From Plantactinospora sp. KBS50 (lineage in GTDB: Bacteria; Actinomycetota; Actinomycetes; Mycobacteriales; Micromonosporaceae), in NCBI RefSeq assembly GCF_002285795.1, contig NZ_CP022961.1:4778001-4842000 (forward strand): a DNA stretch of 64,000 nucleotides, read 5' to 3'. The position numbers were made by a program, and so were the translations under genes. How positions within the stretch are numbered: the stretch's first letter is position 1; each line of letters begins with the position of its first letter. Shown piece after piece: positions 16,085-24,829 of the stretch. Below the pieces are notes generated by a model that was not told the DNA's origin, did not search any database, and saw only the letters and a program-made list of their open reading frames with translations.

Positions 16085-17010
16085 CCGCCGGGACGGCCGA
16101 CCCGGCGGGATTCCGGGCGGCCGGCGCGGGCCGGCGCGCGGGCCGGGACCGGCTGCCGTGGCTGCTGCTCGGCGCGCTGGTGCTGGCCCAGATCTGCTAC
16201 CCGCTCACCGACGGCGCCGCCCGGGCCCGGCTCACCGTGGCCACCGTGCTGCTCGGCTACCTGCTGTCGGTGGGCCATGCCCTGATCAGCCGGGGTCCCC
16301 GGGTGGCCGCGGCGCTCGTGCTGGTGACCACCGGCGGTGGGTTCGCCGTCGAGGCGCTCGGGGTGGCCACCGGTTTCCCGTTCGGCCGGTACGGCTACTC
16401 CGGCGCGCTCGGGCCGGAACTGGCCGGGGTGCCGCTGGTCATCCCGCTGGCCTGGACCTGGATGGCCTGGCCCGGCTGGCTGGCCTCGGTCCGGCTCGGC
16501 ACGCCGTCCGGTGACAACCGCGCCGCGGCCGGCGAGAACCGCGCCGACCCGGCCAGCAGCACCCGGCGGCTGGGCCGGGCCGGGCGCCGGGTGCTGCTGG
16601 CCGGGATCGGGCTGGCCGCCTGGGACGTCTTCCTCGACCCGCAGATGGTCGCCGAGGGCTACTGGACCTGGTACGACCGCACGCCCGCGCTACCCGGCCT
16701 GCCCGGCATCCCGGTCGGCAACTATCTGGGCTGGCTGGCCGTCGCCGTGCTGCTGATGGCCCTGCTGGACCGGACCGCCGGCCCGGCCGCGCGGCGGACC
16801 GCCGCGGGCCGGGACCGCCCCGGGGACGCGCCGATGTACGCGCTCTACCTGTGGACGTACGCCTCCAGCGTGCTGGCCCACGCGGTCTTCCTGGGCCTGC
16901 CGGCCTCGGCGGGCTGGGGCGCGCTGGCCATGGGCACGGTCGCCGTGCCGCTGTTCGCCCGCACGGTGGCGGCGCCGCGGCCGGGCGGTACCGCGGCGGC
17001 GCGGTGGTGA
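16081..17010 (+). CDS. CruF-like carotenoid 1,2-hydratase (carotenoid biosynthesis membrane protein)
   Basis: 309 aa with about seven membrane helices. GGGFAVEALGVATGFPFGRYGY and WDVFLDPQMVAEGYWTWY are hallmark segments of the CruF/bisanhydrobacterioruberin-hydratase family (DUF422), which adds water to the terminal psi-end double bond of a carotenoid. The product carries a tertiary hydroxyl at the psi end, which CruG-type enzymes can glycosylate; a candidate lies directly downstream with a GTGA overlap. Residues about 140-165 form a variable hydrophilic loop. Confidence 0.85.
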   Translation: MTAGTADPAGFRAAGAGRRAGRDRLPWLLLGALVLAQICYPLTDGAARARLTVATVLLGYLLSVGHALISRGPRVAAALVLVTTGGGFAVEALGVATGFPFGRYGYSGALGPELAGVPLVIPLAWTWMAWPGWLASVRLGTPSGDNRAAAGENRADPASSTRRLGRAGRRVLLAGIGLAAWDVFLDPQMVAEGYWTWYDRTPALPGLPGIPVGNYLGWLAVAVLLMALLDRTAGPAARRTAAGRDRPGDAPMYALYLWTYASSVLAHAVFLGLPASAGWGALAMGTVAVPLFARTVAAPRPGGTAAARW

Positions 17011-18245
17011 CCGCCGGGCTCGCCGCGACCGCCGCCGGCACCCTCGTGGTGGCCGCGCTGACCGCGCACACGGCGGTGAACGCCGGCCGCTGGCTACGCA
17101 GGCTGCCGGCCGAACCCGACCCGGCCGGCGACCCGGCCGGCGGCACCCCGGCCGACCCCGACCCGGCCGGCGACCGGGCCGGCGGCACCCCGAGCGGCCC
17201 CGACCGGCCGGCCGAACGGGTCGCCGTGCTGCTGCCGCTGCGGAACGAGGCCGACCGGGTCGCCCCGTGCCTGCGGGCGCTGCTGGCCCAGCGCGGCGGG
17301 CCGGAACTGGACATCGTGCTGCTGGACGACGGCTCGACCGACGGCACCGCCGAGGTGGTCCGCCGGGTGGCCGCCGAGGAACGGGCCGCCGGGAGTCCCC
17401 GACCGCGCCTGGTCACCGGGGCGCCCCTGCCGGCCGGCTGGCTCGGCAAGCCGTACGCCTGCCAGCAGCTGGCCGGGCACGCGGACCCGGCGGCCACGGT
17501 GCTGGTCTTCGTGGACGCGGACGTGCTGCTGGCCCCGCGGGCCGTGGCCGCCGCGGTGGCCGGGTTGCGCCGGGCGGACGTGACGCTGCTGTCCCCGTAC
17601 CCCCGGATCGTCGCGGAGACGGCCGGCGAGCGGTTGGTCCAGCCGCTGTTGCAGTGGCTCTGGCTGACCTTCCTGCCGCTGCGCGCGATGGAACGCTCGC
17701 GCCGGGCGGCGCTCGCGGCGGCCGGCGGGCAGTTCCTGGTGGTGGACCGGGCCGGGTACGCCGCGGCCGGCTGCCACGCCGCGGTCCGGGACCGGATCCT
17801 GGAGGACATCGAGCTGGCCCGGGCGGTGAAACGGTCCGGCGGGCGGATCGCGCTGGCCGACGCGTCGGCGCTGGCGTCGTGCCGGATGTACGGCTCGTGG
17901 GCGCAGTTGCGGGACGGCTACACCAAGTCGCTCTGGGCCAGCTTCGGCTCGCCGGTCTCCGCCGCCGCGGTGCTGGCGGCGCTGCTGGCGCTCTACACCG
18001 CGCCGCCGCTGCTGGCGGTGGCCGCCGCGCTCGCCGGGGCGGTACCGGTGGCGCTGCTGGCGCTGGCCGGCTACCTGCTCGGGGTGGCCGGCCGGGTGTT
18101 GAGCGCCCGCCGCACCGGCGGCCGGTGCTGGCCGGACGCGCTGGCACATCCCGTGTCGGTCGCGTTACTCGGTTGGCTCACGTTCCGGTCGTACCATCTG
18201 CGCAGGGCGCGCCGGCTGTCCTGGCGCGGCCGGCCGGTGCGGTGA
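17007..18245 (+). CDS. Family 2 glycosyltransferase (CruG-like, carotenoid glycosylation)
   Basis: 412 aa from GTG 17007. An N-terminal helix is followed by a DPAG repeat-rich spacer (residues about 30-65), then the GT-A domain with VLLPLRNEAD, VLLDDGSTDGTAEVV and the DxD motif VFVDADVLL; a QxxRW-like region (WAQLRDGYTKSLWA) and two or three C-terminal helices anchor it in the membrane. Next to cruF this is the expected CruG-type enzyme that attaches a sugar to the hydroxylated psi end. The sugar is not predictable. Confidence 0.82.
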   Translation: MTAGLAATAAGTLVVAALTAHTAVNAGRWLRRLPAEPDPAGDPAGGTPADPDPAGDRAGGTPSGPDRPAERVAVLLPLRNEADRVAPCLRALLAQRGGPELDIVLLDDGSTDGTAEVVRRVAAEERAAGSPRPRLVTGAPLPAGWLGKPYACQQLAGHADPAATVLVFVDADVLLAPRAVAAAVAGLRRADVTLLSPYPRIVAETAGERLVQPLLQWLWLTFLPLRAMERSRRAALAAAGGQFLVVDRAGYAAAGCHAAVRDRILEDIELARAVKRSGGRIALADASALASCRMYGSWAQLRDGYTKSLWASFGSPVSAAAVLAALLALYTAPPLLAVAAALAGAVPVALLALAGYLLGVAGRVLSARRTGGRCWPDALAHPVSVALLGWLTFRSYHLRRARRLSWRGRPVR

Positions 18246-18322
18246 GGTCCGGGCGCTGAGGCCCGGCGCGGAGCGGCCCCTCTTCGGTCCGGTCGAGGAG
18301 GGGTTCCCGCGCAACACGCCGC

Positions 18323-19815
18323 ATGGGGGTGGTCGTGAGTCGGGTGGTCGTCATCGGGGCCGGGGTCGGCGGGCTGGCCGCGGCCGCCCGGCTGGCCGCC
18401 GCGGGACACGACGTCACGGTGTTCGAGCGGTCCGACACGGTCGGCGGCAAGCTCGGCCGGTACACCCGGCACACCCCGGACGGCGACTTCCGCTTCGACA
18501 CCGGCCCCAGCCTGCTGACCCTGCCGCAGGTGTTCGCGGAACTGTTCGAGGCCACCGGCGCCAAACTGGACGAATACCTCGACCTGGTGCCGCTGGACCC
18601 CATCGTCCGGCACCGGTTCGCCGACGGCGGCGTGCTGGACTCCTGCGCCGACCCGGCGACCTTCGCCGAGCGGATCGGCGCCGCCCTCGGGGCCGCGGCC
18701 GCCGAGGACTGGCGGCGGCTGTGGCGGCGCGCCAACCGGGTCTGGGACGCCTCCTGGCGGGACATCCTGCGCAACCCGATCGACTCGCCGCGCTCGCTGG
18801 CCCCGCTGGCCTGGCGGCTGGGCGACCTGGCCGCGGTCGCCCCGGGCCGGACGCTGCGCGGGCTGGGCCGGCGGTACCTGCGCGATCCGCGGCTGCGCAC
18901 CCTGCTGGACCGGTACGCCACGTACGCCGGCGCCGACCCGCGGCGCGCCCCGGCCGCGCTGGTCGCGATCCCGTACGCCGAGCTGACCTTCGGCGGCTGG
19001 TACCTGCGCGGCGGGCTGGGCGGGCTCGCCGACGCCCTGCTCTCCCGCTGCCTGGACCTGGGCGTGGTCGTGCAGACCGGCGCCGCGGTGACCGCCATCG
19101 ACGCCGCGGGCGGCCGGGTCCAGGGGTACGCCTCGCCGGCGCGGCCACCCGGGTCCCGGCGGACGTGGTGGTGGCCAACGTGGACGCGCTGAGCGTCTAC
19201 CGGGACCTGCTGCCCACCCCCGGCCGGCTGGCCCGGCTGGCCGACCGCAGCCTCGCCGGCTTCGTGCTGCTGCTCGGGGTGCGCGGCTCGTCCGGGCTGG
19301 CCCACCACACCGTGTTCTTCCCCCGCGACTACGACGCCGAGTTCGACGCGGTGTTCGGCGACCCGGGACGCGGCCGGCCGGCCCGGCCGGCGGCCGACCC
19401 GACGGTGTTCGTCACGGTGGCCGACGATCCGCTGGTCCGCCCGGCCGGGCACGAGGCATGGTTCGTGCTGGTCAACGCGGCCCGGCAGGGCACCTCGACC
19501 GGCGCGGTGGACTGGCGCCGGCCGGGCCTCGCCGAGGCGTACGCGCACCGGGTCCTGGCGGTGCTGGCCGAACGCGGCATGGACGTGCGCGACCGGCTGG
19601 TCTTCTCCGAGATCCGCACCCCCGCCGACCTGGCCGGCGCCACCGGCGCGCCGGGCGGGGCGATCTACGGTACGGCCGGTGGCCTGCTCCGGCCCGCCAA
19701 CCGCGCGCCGGCGCACGGGCTGTTCCTGGTCGGCGGCTCGACACATCCGGGCGGCGGGCTGCCGATGGTGACGCTGTCCGCCCAGATCGTCGCCGACGCC
19801 ATCGGCCCGGCCTGA
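18323..19815 (+). pseudogene. Phytoene-desaturase-family FAD oxidoreductase (CrtI/CrtD-like), interrupted by a -1 frameshift
   Basis: The N-terminal frame (18323-19192) has the dinucleotide motif [18 protein letters not shown] and the family markers [11 protein letters not shown] and [10 protein letters not shown]; the C-terminal frame (ending 19815) continues with [20 protein letters not shown] and the C-terminal FAD motif LVGGSTHPGGGLPMV. They join if one G is added to the GGGG run at 19123-19126, giving about 497 aa, a normal family length. So the gene is either truncated in this strain or the sequence has a homopolymer error. Next to CruF and CruG-like genes, it could be a CrtD-type 3,4-desaturase of hydroxylated carotenoids. 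GTG 18335 is an alternative start. Confidence 0.85.
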
Positions 19816-19857
19816 CCGCCCGGCCCGGTTCGCGGGCCGCCCCCGGCTGTCGTTGCC

Positions 19858-19969
19858 GACCCGGCTGTCGTCACGGACCCCGGTGTCGTCGCGGACCCCG
19901 GTGTCGTCGCGGACCCCGGTATCGTCACGGACCCCGGCTGTTCGGCCCGGTTGTCGTCGCGGACCCGGC
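19858..19969. repeat. 18-bp imperfect tandem array after the desaturase gene
   Basis: About five to six copies of an 18-bp unit with GGACCCCGGTGTCGTCGC as the commonest form. It fills most of the 189-bp gap to the convergent phosphatidyltransferase gene; no terminator hairpin is visible. Confidence 0.85.
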
Positions 19970-20004
19970 ATGGCTCCCGCGCGGTTTCCCGACGGTCGCC
20001 CAGC

Positions 20005-20670
20005 TCAGCGCAGGGAGCGCCGGACCACGGACAGGAGCTGGGCGATACCGAAGCCGGCGAGCAGCACCCAGATTGCCGTCACCACGGTCATCGCGCCGGC
20101 CGCGAGATCCGGCTCGACGAGTCCCGCGACGCCCGCCACGAGCAGCCCGACCACGGCCACCGCCACCCGGGTGGGCCGCTCCCCCACGGTCACCGTGCCG
20201 ATCTCCTTCATCCCCGCGGAAACCGCCCGGGCACGGACGTACTCGTGCAGCCAGGAGATCCCGCCGGCCAGCACGACCAGCGGGCCGGGCGCGCCCACCA
20301 GCCAGAAGGCGGCCAACCAGGCGCCCTCACCGACCCGGTCGGCGAGCGAGTCGTAGACGTACCCGAGCCGGCTGGCGCGGCCGGTCACCACCGCGACCGC
20401 GCCGTCGGCGCTGTCGGCGACCCCGGCGAGCAGCACCAGACCGGCGGCCACCAGGGCACCCGCGGCCGAACCGGCGGCCGTGACCGGCACCGCCAGGCAG
20501 ATCACCACGCCGGCCGCGGTGACCGCGCCGGGTGACACGTGCAGTCTGCCCAGGACGTACCCGAGCAGGTAGGCCGACCGGATCCAGCCGCGCACCACCG
20601 GCGTGGCCGCCCGCGGGTCGAACCCGCCGTGCAGCCGCGACCACGTGGTCGCGTACTCGTTCCAGCTCAT
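20005..20670 (-). CDS. CDP-alcohol phosphatidyltransferase
   Basis: 221 aa from ATG 20670. The family motif is complete: DSADGAVAVVTGR followed by ASRLGYVYDSLADR, giving the D-x2-D-G...R...G-x3-D-x3-D metal and CDP-binding residues (about 85-112). Five to six membrane helices flank it. Such enzymes swap CMP for an alcohol to make phosphatidylglycerol, phosphatidylinositol phosphate and similar lipids; the acceptor is not predictable. In this neighbourhood of envelope-lipid genes (MptA/B, PimB') an inositol or glycerol phosphate lipid is plausible. Confidence 0.87.
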   Translation of the reverse strand: MSWNEYATTWSRLHGGFDPRAATPVVRGWIRSAYLLGYVLGRLHVSPGAVTAAGVVICLAVPVTAAGSAAGALVAAGLVLLAGVADSADGAVAVVTGRASRLGYVYDSLADRVGEGAWLAAFWLVGAPGPLVVLAGGISWLHEYVRARAVSAGMKEIGTVTVGERPTRVAVAVVGLLVAGVAGLVEPDLAAGAMTVVTAIWVLLAGFGIAQLLSVVRRSLR

Positions 20671-20807
20671 CGGTGTGCCCACCACACCCTCAACGGTGCA
20701 CCCTGCCCCGCGGTGTCGGTGCCCCGGGGTCCTGGGTCCGGGGTCCCGGGGTCGGGGTCCCGGGATCGGTGTCCCGGCGTCCGGGGGGTCAGGTGCCGCG
20801 GGGGTGC

Positions 20808-21710
20808 TCAGTCCCGCAGTTGGTGCCAGACCTCGCGGGTCGCCGTGGAACGGTTGAGGGTGATGAAGTGGATGCCCGGGATGCCCTCGTCGAGCAGCCG
20901 GCGGCACATCTCGTCGGCGACCTCGATGCCGAGCCGGCGCACCGCGACCGGGTCGTCGGCGATCCGGTCGAACCGCTCGGCCAGGTGACGCGGGAACGGC
21001 GCCCCGGACAGCTTCTCCGACCGCTCGATCGTGCCCATCTGGGTGACCGGCATGACGCCGGCCAGGATCGGCGTGTCGCAGCCACCCGCGGCCACCCGGT
21101 CGCGCAGCCGCAGGTAGTCGTCGGCGTCGAAGAACATCTGGGTGATCGCGAAGTCGGCACCGGCCCGGCACTTGCGGATGAAGTTGCGGGTGTCGGCCTC
21201 GATGTCCGGCGAGCGCGGGTGCTTGTAGGGGAAGGCCGCCACCCCGACGCTGAAGTCGCCGGCCTCCCGGATCAGCCGGACCAGTTCCTCGGCGTACAGC
21301 ACGCCCGCCGGGTGCTGCACCCACTCGCCGTTGGGGTTGCCCGGCGGATCGCCCCGGACCGCGAGGATGTTGCGGACCCCCACGGCGGCCAGCCGGCCGA
21401 CCACGTTGCGCAGTTCGGCAACCGAGTGGTCGACGGCGGTCAGGTGCGCCATCGGCAGCAGGGTGGTCTCGGTGGCGATCCGCTCGGTGACCGCCACGGT
21501 GGTGTCCCGGCTCGACCCGCCGGCACCGTAGGTGACCGAGACGAACGACGGGAGCAGCGGTTCGAGCTCCCGGATCGCCTGCCAGAGCAGCCGCTCGCCG
21601 TCCGCGGTCTTGGGCGGGAAGAACTCGAACGAGAAGGTCGGGCCGCAACGGACCAGCTCCCCGATCGACGGCTGCGACCGGGGCAGGACGGAAGGAAGAC
21701 CGAGGGCCAC
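20808..21710 (-). CDS. metF: Methylenetetrahydrofolate reductase
   Basis: 300 aa from GTG 21710. Family segments are [18 protein letters not shown] (N-terminal strand with the catalytic Glu), [25 protein letters not shown] and [13 protein letters not shown]. It reduces methylene-THF to methyl-THF using FAD, feeding methionine synthesis. It is the orthologue in position of M. tuberculosis Rv2172c and marks the start of the shared block. The 137-bp gap downstream holds a GGGGTCCCGG-type low-complexity repeat (about 20717-20790). Confidence 0.93.
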   Translation of the reverse strand: MALGLPSVLPRSQPSIGELVRCGPTFSFEFFPPKTADGERLLWQAIRELEPLLPSFVSVTYGAGGSSRDTTVAVTERIATETTLLPMAHLTAVDHSVAELRNVVGRLAAVGVRNILAVRGDPPGNPNGEWVQHPAGVLYAEELVRLIREAGDFSVGVAAFPYKHPRSPDIEADTRNFIRKCRAGADFAITQMFFDADDYLRLRDRVAAGGCDTPILAGVMPVTQMGTIERSEKLSGAPFPRHLAERFDRIADDPVAVRRLGIEVADEMCRRLLDEGIPGIHFITLNRSTATREVWHQLRD

Positions 21711-21785
21711 GTCGCGACCCTACCGCCCGGAACCGTCGAAACCACTCGCGTCCCACACTGTGTGTCGCGCCCCCGTCACCTCGGC

Positions 21786-21974
21786 TCAGCCGCCGGCCGA
21801 GTCGGGCCGGTGCTGGCGGATCCACGCCTCGACGTCGGATCTCCGCCACACCTTCCCCATCGCCAGTACGGCGATCGGCTCCGGGAAGTTGCGGTGTGAC
21901 GTGATCACATGGACGCGCTGTTTGGAGATGCCGCCCAGCATCTCCCTGATCTCGTGCGCGCCCACCAGGTCCAT
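21786..21974 (-). CDS. Small helix-turn-helix (MerR/excisionase-like) DNA-binding protein
   Basis: 62 aa from ATG 21974. MDLVGAHEIREMLGGISKQRV is a winged-helix/MerR-type HTH start and VWRRSDVEAWIRQHR is the closing strand-helix typical of AlpA/Xis-like proteins. Such proteins bind DNA as small regulators or excisionases. There are no other phage genes nearby, so a chromosomal regulator is more likely. The TTGACC repeats at 21993-22019 lie just upstream and are a candidate autoregulatory operator. Earlier in-frame starts are not supported. Confidence 0.65.
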   Translation of the reverse strand: MDLVGAHEIREMLGGISKQRVHVITSHRNFPEPIAVLAMGKVWRRSDVEAWIRQHRPDSAGG

Positions 21975-21992
21975 GCCAGGGACGCTAGAGAG

Positions 21993-22019
21993 TTGACCTG
22001 ATAACTTGACCCTGGTCAA
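21993..22019. promoter_or_regulatory. TTGACC repeat/palindrome, candidate operator
   Basis: TTGACC at 21993-21998 is repeated at 22006-22011 (13-bp spacing) and the second copy forms a perfect palindrome with GGTCAA at 22014-22019 (two-base centre). It sits in the divergent gap between the small HTH gene and the XRE regulator, in locally AT-richer DNA. TTGACC could serve as a -35 in either direction. No experimental family is recognised. Confidence 0.5.
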
Positions 22020-22200
22020 CGAACTGTCACGATGACCCTGAAGCCGCCGGAACATTCCCGCTTCCTGGCCCCCCCTTCGACCGGCTCGGCGGGGAAACGT
22101 CGTACCGGGCCGATACAAAGAAGATCCGACGGCGCCGCCACCCCACGCGGTGCCGCCGGACCGGGGGTCGGCACCGACCAGTCACACCCGAGGATCGCCG

Positions 22201-23730
22201 ATGACCGTGCCCGACATGTCCGCACCGAGCCACCGCCCATCCACCGCGCCGCGCCGGCCCGCGGGACAGCCCCCGGCCGACCGCGCCGCCGGGCCGCCCA
22301 CGCTGGGTCCGTTGCTGGTCGCCCTGCGCACCGCCCGGGGCTGGAGCCAGCTCGGCCTCGCCGAGCGGCTCTGCGCCGCCGCCGGCCTTCCGACGATCAC
22401 CCGGCACGAGGTCAGCCGGTGGGAACGGGAGCGGCGGATCCCGGCCGACTTCTGGCTCGGCTGGCTCGCCGCCGTGCTGGCCATCCCGGCCGAGGAACTG
22501 GCCGCAGCGGCCGCCGCCAGCCGGACCGCGGCGGCCGACCCCGGCCCGGACCCGGGGCTGCTCCGGGAGATCCGCCGGCTCGTCCGGGCCGCGCACGGCT
22601 GGCTCGCCGCGGCGACCGGCGCAGCCACCCCGGCCACCCGAACGACCGGGGCCGCGCCGCCGGTCACCCGATCGACCGGCGCAGCCGCCCCGACGACCGG
22701 GGCCGCGCCGCCGGCCGCGAGCACCGGCACCGAGCCGACCAGGCCGACCGGGCCGACCGCGAGCACCGGCACCGAGCCGACCGGGCCGACCGGGTCGGCC
22801 CCGCCGGCCGGGCCGCCGGAACTGGCCGCGCTGCGCCGGCTCGCCGTCCTGGTCGGCGGCGTCGACCTCGGCCCGCTCGGCCGGGAACGGCTCGGTCCGT
22901 TGATCGACCCGGCCCGCCGGCCCGACGCCGGTCGTCCGGAGCTGCGGACCGCCGCCGAGGCGACCCAGCTGGCCGGTTGGCTGGCCGCCGACGCCGGCGA
23001 CGAGATCACCGCGCTGTCCGCGTACCGCCGGGCACTCGACCTGGCCGGCGCGGCGCGGGACCACGCGCTCGGGGCGTACGTGCTGGCCAGCGCGAGTCAT
23101 CTGCTGGCCGGCCGGGGCGACGCGGTGACCGCGCTGCTGCTGGCCCGGATCGGCCGGGCGGGGCTCGGGCCGGCCGGCCCGGCCGGGATGCACGCCCTCT
23201 TGCTGCACCGGCTGGCCTTCGCGGCGGCGCTCGACGGCCGGCCGGAGTTGGCCGGCGCGGCGCTCGCCGCGGCCGGCCGCGCCGCCGCCGGCCGGGACCT
23301 CGCTTCCGAGCCCGGCTGGCTGCGCTGGCTGGACGCCGCGCAGCTGTCGGCCATGACCGGTCGCTGCCTGGCCGCGCTGGGCCGGGCACAGCTGGCCGAG
23401 CCGCTGCTCGCCGCGGCCGTACGCCGCAGCGCCGGGCCACGCGGCCGGGCCGTGTACGGCGCCTGGTGGGCCCGGGTCTGGCTCCAGCTCGGCGACGTCG
23501 AACGCGCCTGCGCGGCGGCCGACGCCGCGCTGCTGTGCGCCGTGCGCTCCGGCTCGGTGCACGCCGCGACCGAGCTGGCGCGGCTGCGGCCCCGGCTGTC
23601 CGTACACCGCGCCAGGCCCTGCGTGCGGCGGCACCTCGACGCCGCCCGGACGATCCGGGTCTGGCTGCCCCGGCCGGTACGGCTGGTCGAGTGCCAGCCC
23701 ACGACGGCGTCCAGCGGAGGGAACGGATAG
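22201..23730 (+). CDS. XRE-family regulator with long helical (TPR-like) C-terminus
   Basis: 509 aa from ATG 22201. Residues about 35-95 contain an HTH_3 domain (LLVALRTARGWSQLGLAERL then TRHEVSRWERERRIP). A Thr/Pro/Gly-rich linker of repeated TGAAPP and STGTEPT units covers about residues 140-200. The C-terminal 300 residues are Ala/Leu-rich helices in a tetratricopeptide-like pattern. This layout is common in actinomycete regulators whose ligand or partner is unknown. The prenyl synthase starts nine bases after the stop, so the two may be co-transcribed. Confidence 0.8.
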   Translation: MTVPDMSAPSHRPSTAPRRPAGQPPADRAAGPPTLGPLLVALRTARGWSQLGLAERLCAAAGLPTITRHEVSRWERERRIPADFWLGWLAAVLAIPAEELAAAAAASRTAAADPGPDPGLLREIRRLVRAAHGWLAAATGAATPATRTTGAAPPVTRSTGAAAPTTGAAPPAASTGTEPTRPTGPTASTGTEPTGPTGSAPPAGPPELAALRRLAVLVGGVDLGPLGRERLGPLIDPARRPDAGRPELRTAAEATQLAGWLAADAGDEITALSAYRRALDLAGAARDHALGAYVLASASHLLAGRGDAVTALLLARIGRAGLGPAGPAGMHALLLHRLAFAAALDGRPELAGAALAAAGRAAAGRDLASEPGWLRWLDAAQLSAMTGRCLAALGRAQLAEPLLAAAVRRSAGPRGRAVYGAWWARVWLQLGDVERACAAADAALLCAVRSGSVHAATELARLRPRLSVHRARPCVRRHLDAARTIRVWLPRPVRLVECQPTTASSGGNG

Positions 23731-23739
23731 CGTCATGGC

Positions 23740-24822
23740 GTGACCGATGCAGCCCCCATCCCACCGATCGACCGTGCCGGCCTCCGGCAGCGGGTCGACA
23801 AGGCGCTCGCCGAGTTCCTGTCCGAACGTCGCCGGTGGATGGCCGGCGTGGACGACGCGCTGCTGCCGGTCGCCGAGGCCCTGGAGGCGTTCGTGCTCGG
23901 CGGCGGCAAGCGGCTGCGGCCGGCCTTCGCCTACTGGGGCTACCGGGGCGCCGGCGGCCAGGACTCCGACCAGCTCGTGACGAGCCTCGCGGCGCTGGAG
24001 TTCGTCCAGGCCAGCGCGCTCATCCACGACGACCTGATCGACCGCTCGGACACCCGGCGCGGCGAGCCGGCCCTGCACCGGCGGTTCGCCGACCGGCACC
24101 GCGCGGCGGCCTGGGCGGGCGACCCGGACGCCTTCGGGGAGGCCGCGGCGATCCTGCTGGGCGACCTGAGCCTGGTCTGGTCGGACGAGTTGCTGCACGG
24201 CGGCGGGCTGGATCCGGCCGTGGTGATCCAGGCCCGGCCGGTCTTCGACGAGATGCGCACCGAGGTCACCGTGGGGCAGTACCTCGACATCGTCACGCAG
24301 GTCAGCGGGGACACCTCGGTCGAGCGGGCCAGCAAGGTCGCCCGGTACAAGGCGGCGAAGTACACGGTGGAGCAGCCGCTGCTGCTGGGCGCCGCGCTGG
24401 CCGGCGCGGCCGAGCCGATCCGCCGGGCCTACTCCGGGTACGGGCTGCCGCTGGGTGAGGCGTTCCAACTGCGCGACGACATCCTGGGCGTGTTCGGCGA
24501 CCCGGGGCAGACCGGCAAACCCGCCGGCGACGACCTGCGGGAGGGCAAGCGCACCTGGTTGGTGGCGGCGGCGCTGGAGACCGCGGACCCGGCCGCGCGG
24601 AAGCTGCTCGCCGACCACCTCGGCGACCCGGGCCTCGGCCCGGACCTGGTGGACCGGCTGCGGCAGGTGATCCGCGACAGCGGGGCGCTGTCCCGGACCG
24701 AGCGGCGGATCGTGACGCTGGCCGAGGCGGCCGTGGCCGCCCTGACCGGCGCCGGACTGGACGCCGAGGCGGAGCAGGTGCTGGTCGACCTGGCCCACGT
24801 GGCCGCCCACCGGGCCGACTGA
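23740..24822 (+). CDS. Polyprenyl diphosphate synthase (trans-isoprenyl synthase family)
   Basis: 360 aa from GTG 23740. Both aspartate-rich motifs are present: DDLIDRSD (first, about residue 100) and RDDILGVFGD (second, about 245), with GGGKRLRPAF before the first. It condenses isopentenyl diphosphate with allylic diphosphates; product length (geranylgeranyl or longer) cannot be fixed by eye. It occupies the place of M. tuberculosis idsA2 (Rv2173), directly before the mannosyltransferase gene. With lycopene cyclase genes 2 kb away it may supply geranylgeranyl diphosphate for carotenoids as well as prenols. Confidence 0.92.
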   Translation: MTDAAPIPPIDRAGLRQRVDKALAEFLSERRRWMAGVDDALLPVAEALEAFVLGGGKRLRPAFAYWGYRGAGGQDSDQLVTSLAALEFVQASALIHDDLIDRSDTRRGEPALHRRFADRHRAAAWAGDPDAFGEAAAILLGDLSLVWSDELLHGGGLDPAVVIQARPVFDEMRTEVTVGQYLDIVTQVSGDTSVERASKVARYKAAKYTVEQPLLLGAALAGAAEPIRRAYSGYGLPLGEAFQLRDDILGVFGDPGQTGKPAGDDLREGKRTWLVAAALETADPAARKLLADHLGDPGLGPDLVDRLRQVIRDSGALSRTERRIVTLAEAAVAALTGAGLDAEAEQVLVDLAHVAAHRAD

Positions 24823-24829
24823 GCCGCCG

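Noticed and set aside
19835-19970. Possible CRISPR-like array
   Set aside because: The 18-bp units are directly adjacent without unique spacers; it is a simple imperfect tandem repeat.
21786-21974. Excisionase of an integrated element
   Set aside because: Although the fold resembles Xis/AlpA, no integrase, attachment site duplication or phage gene is present nearby.
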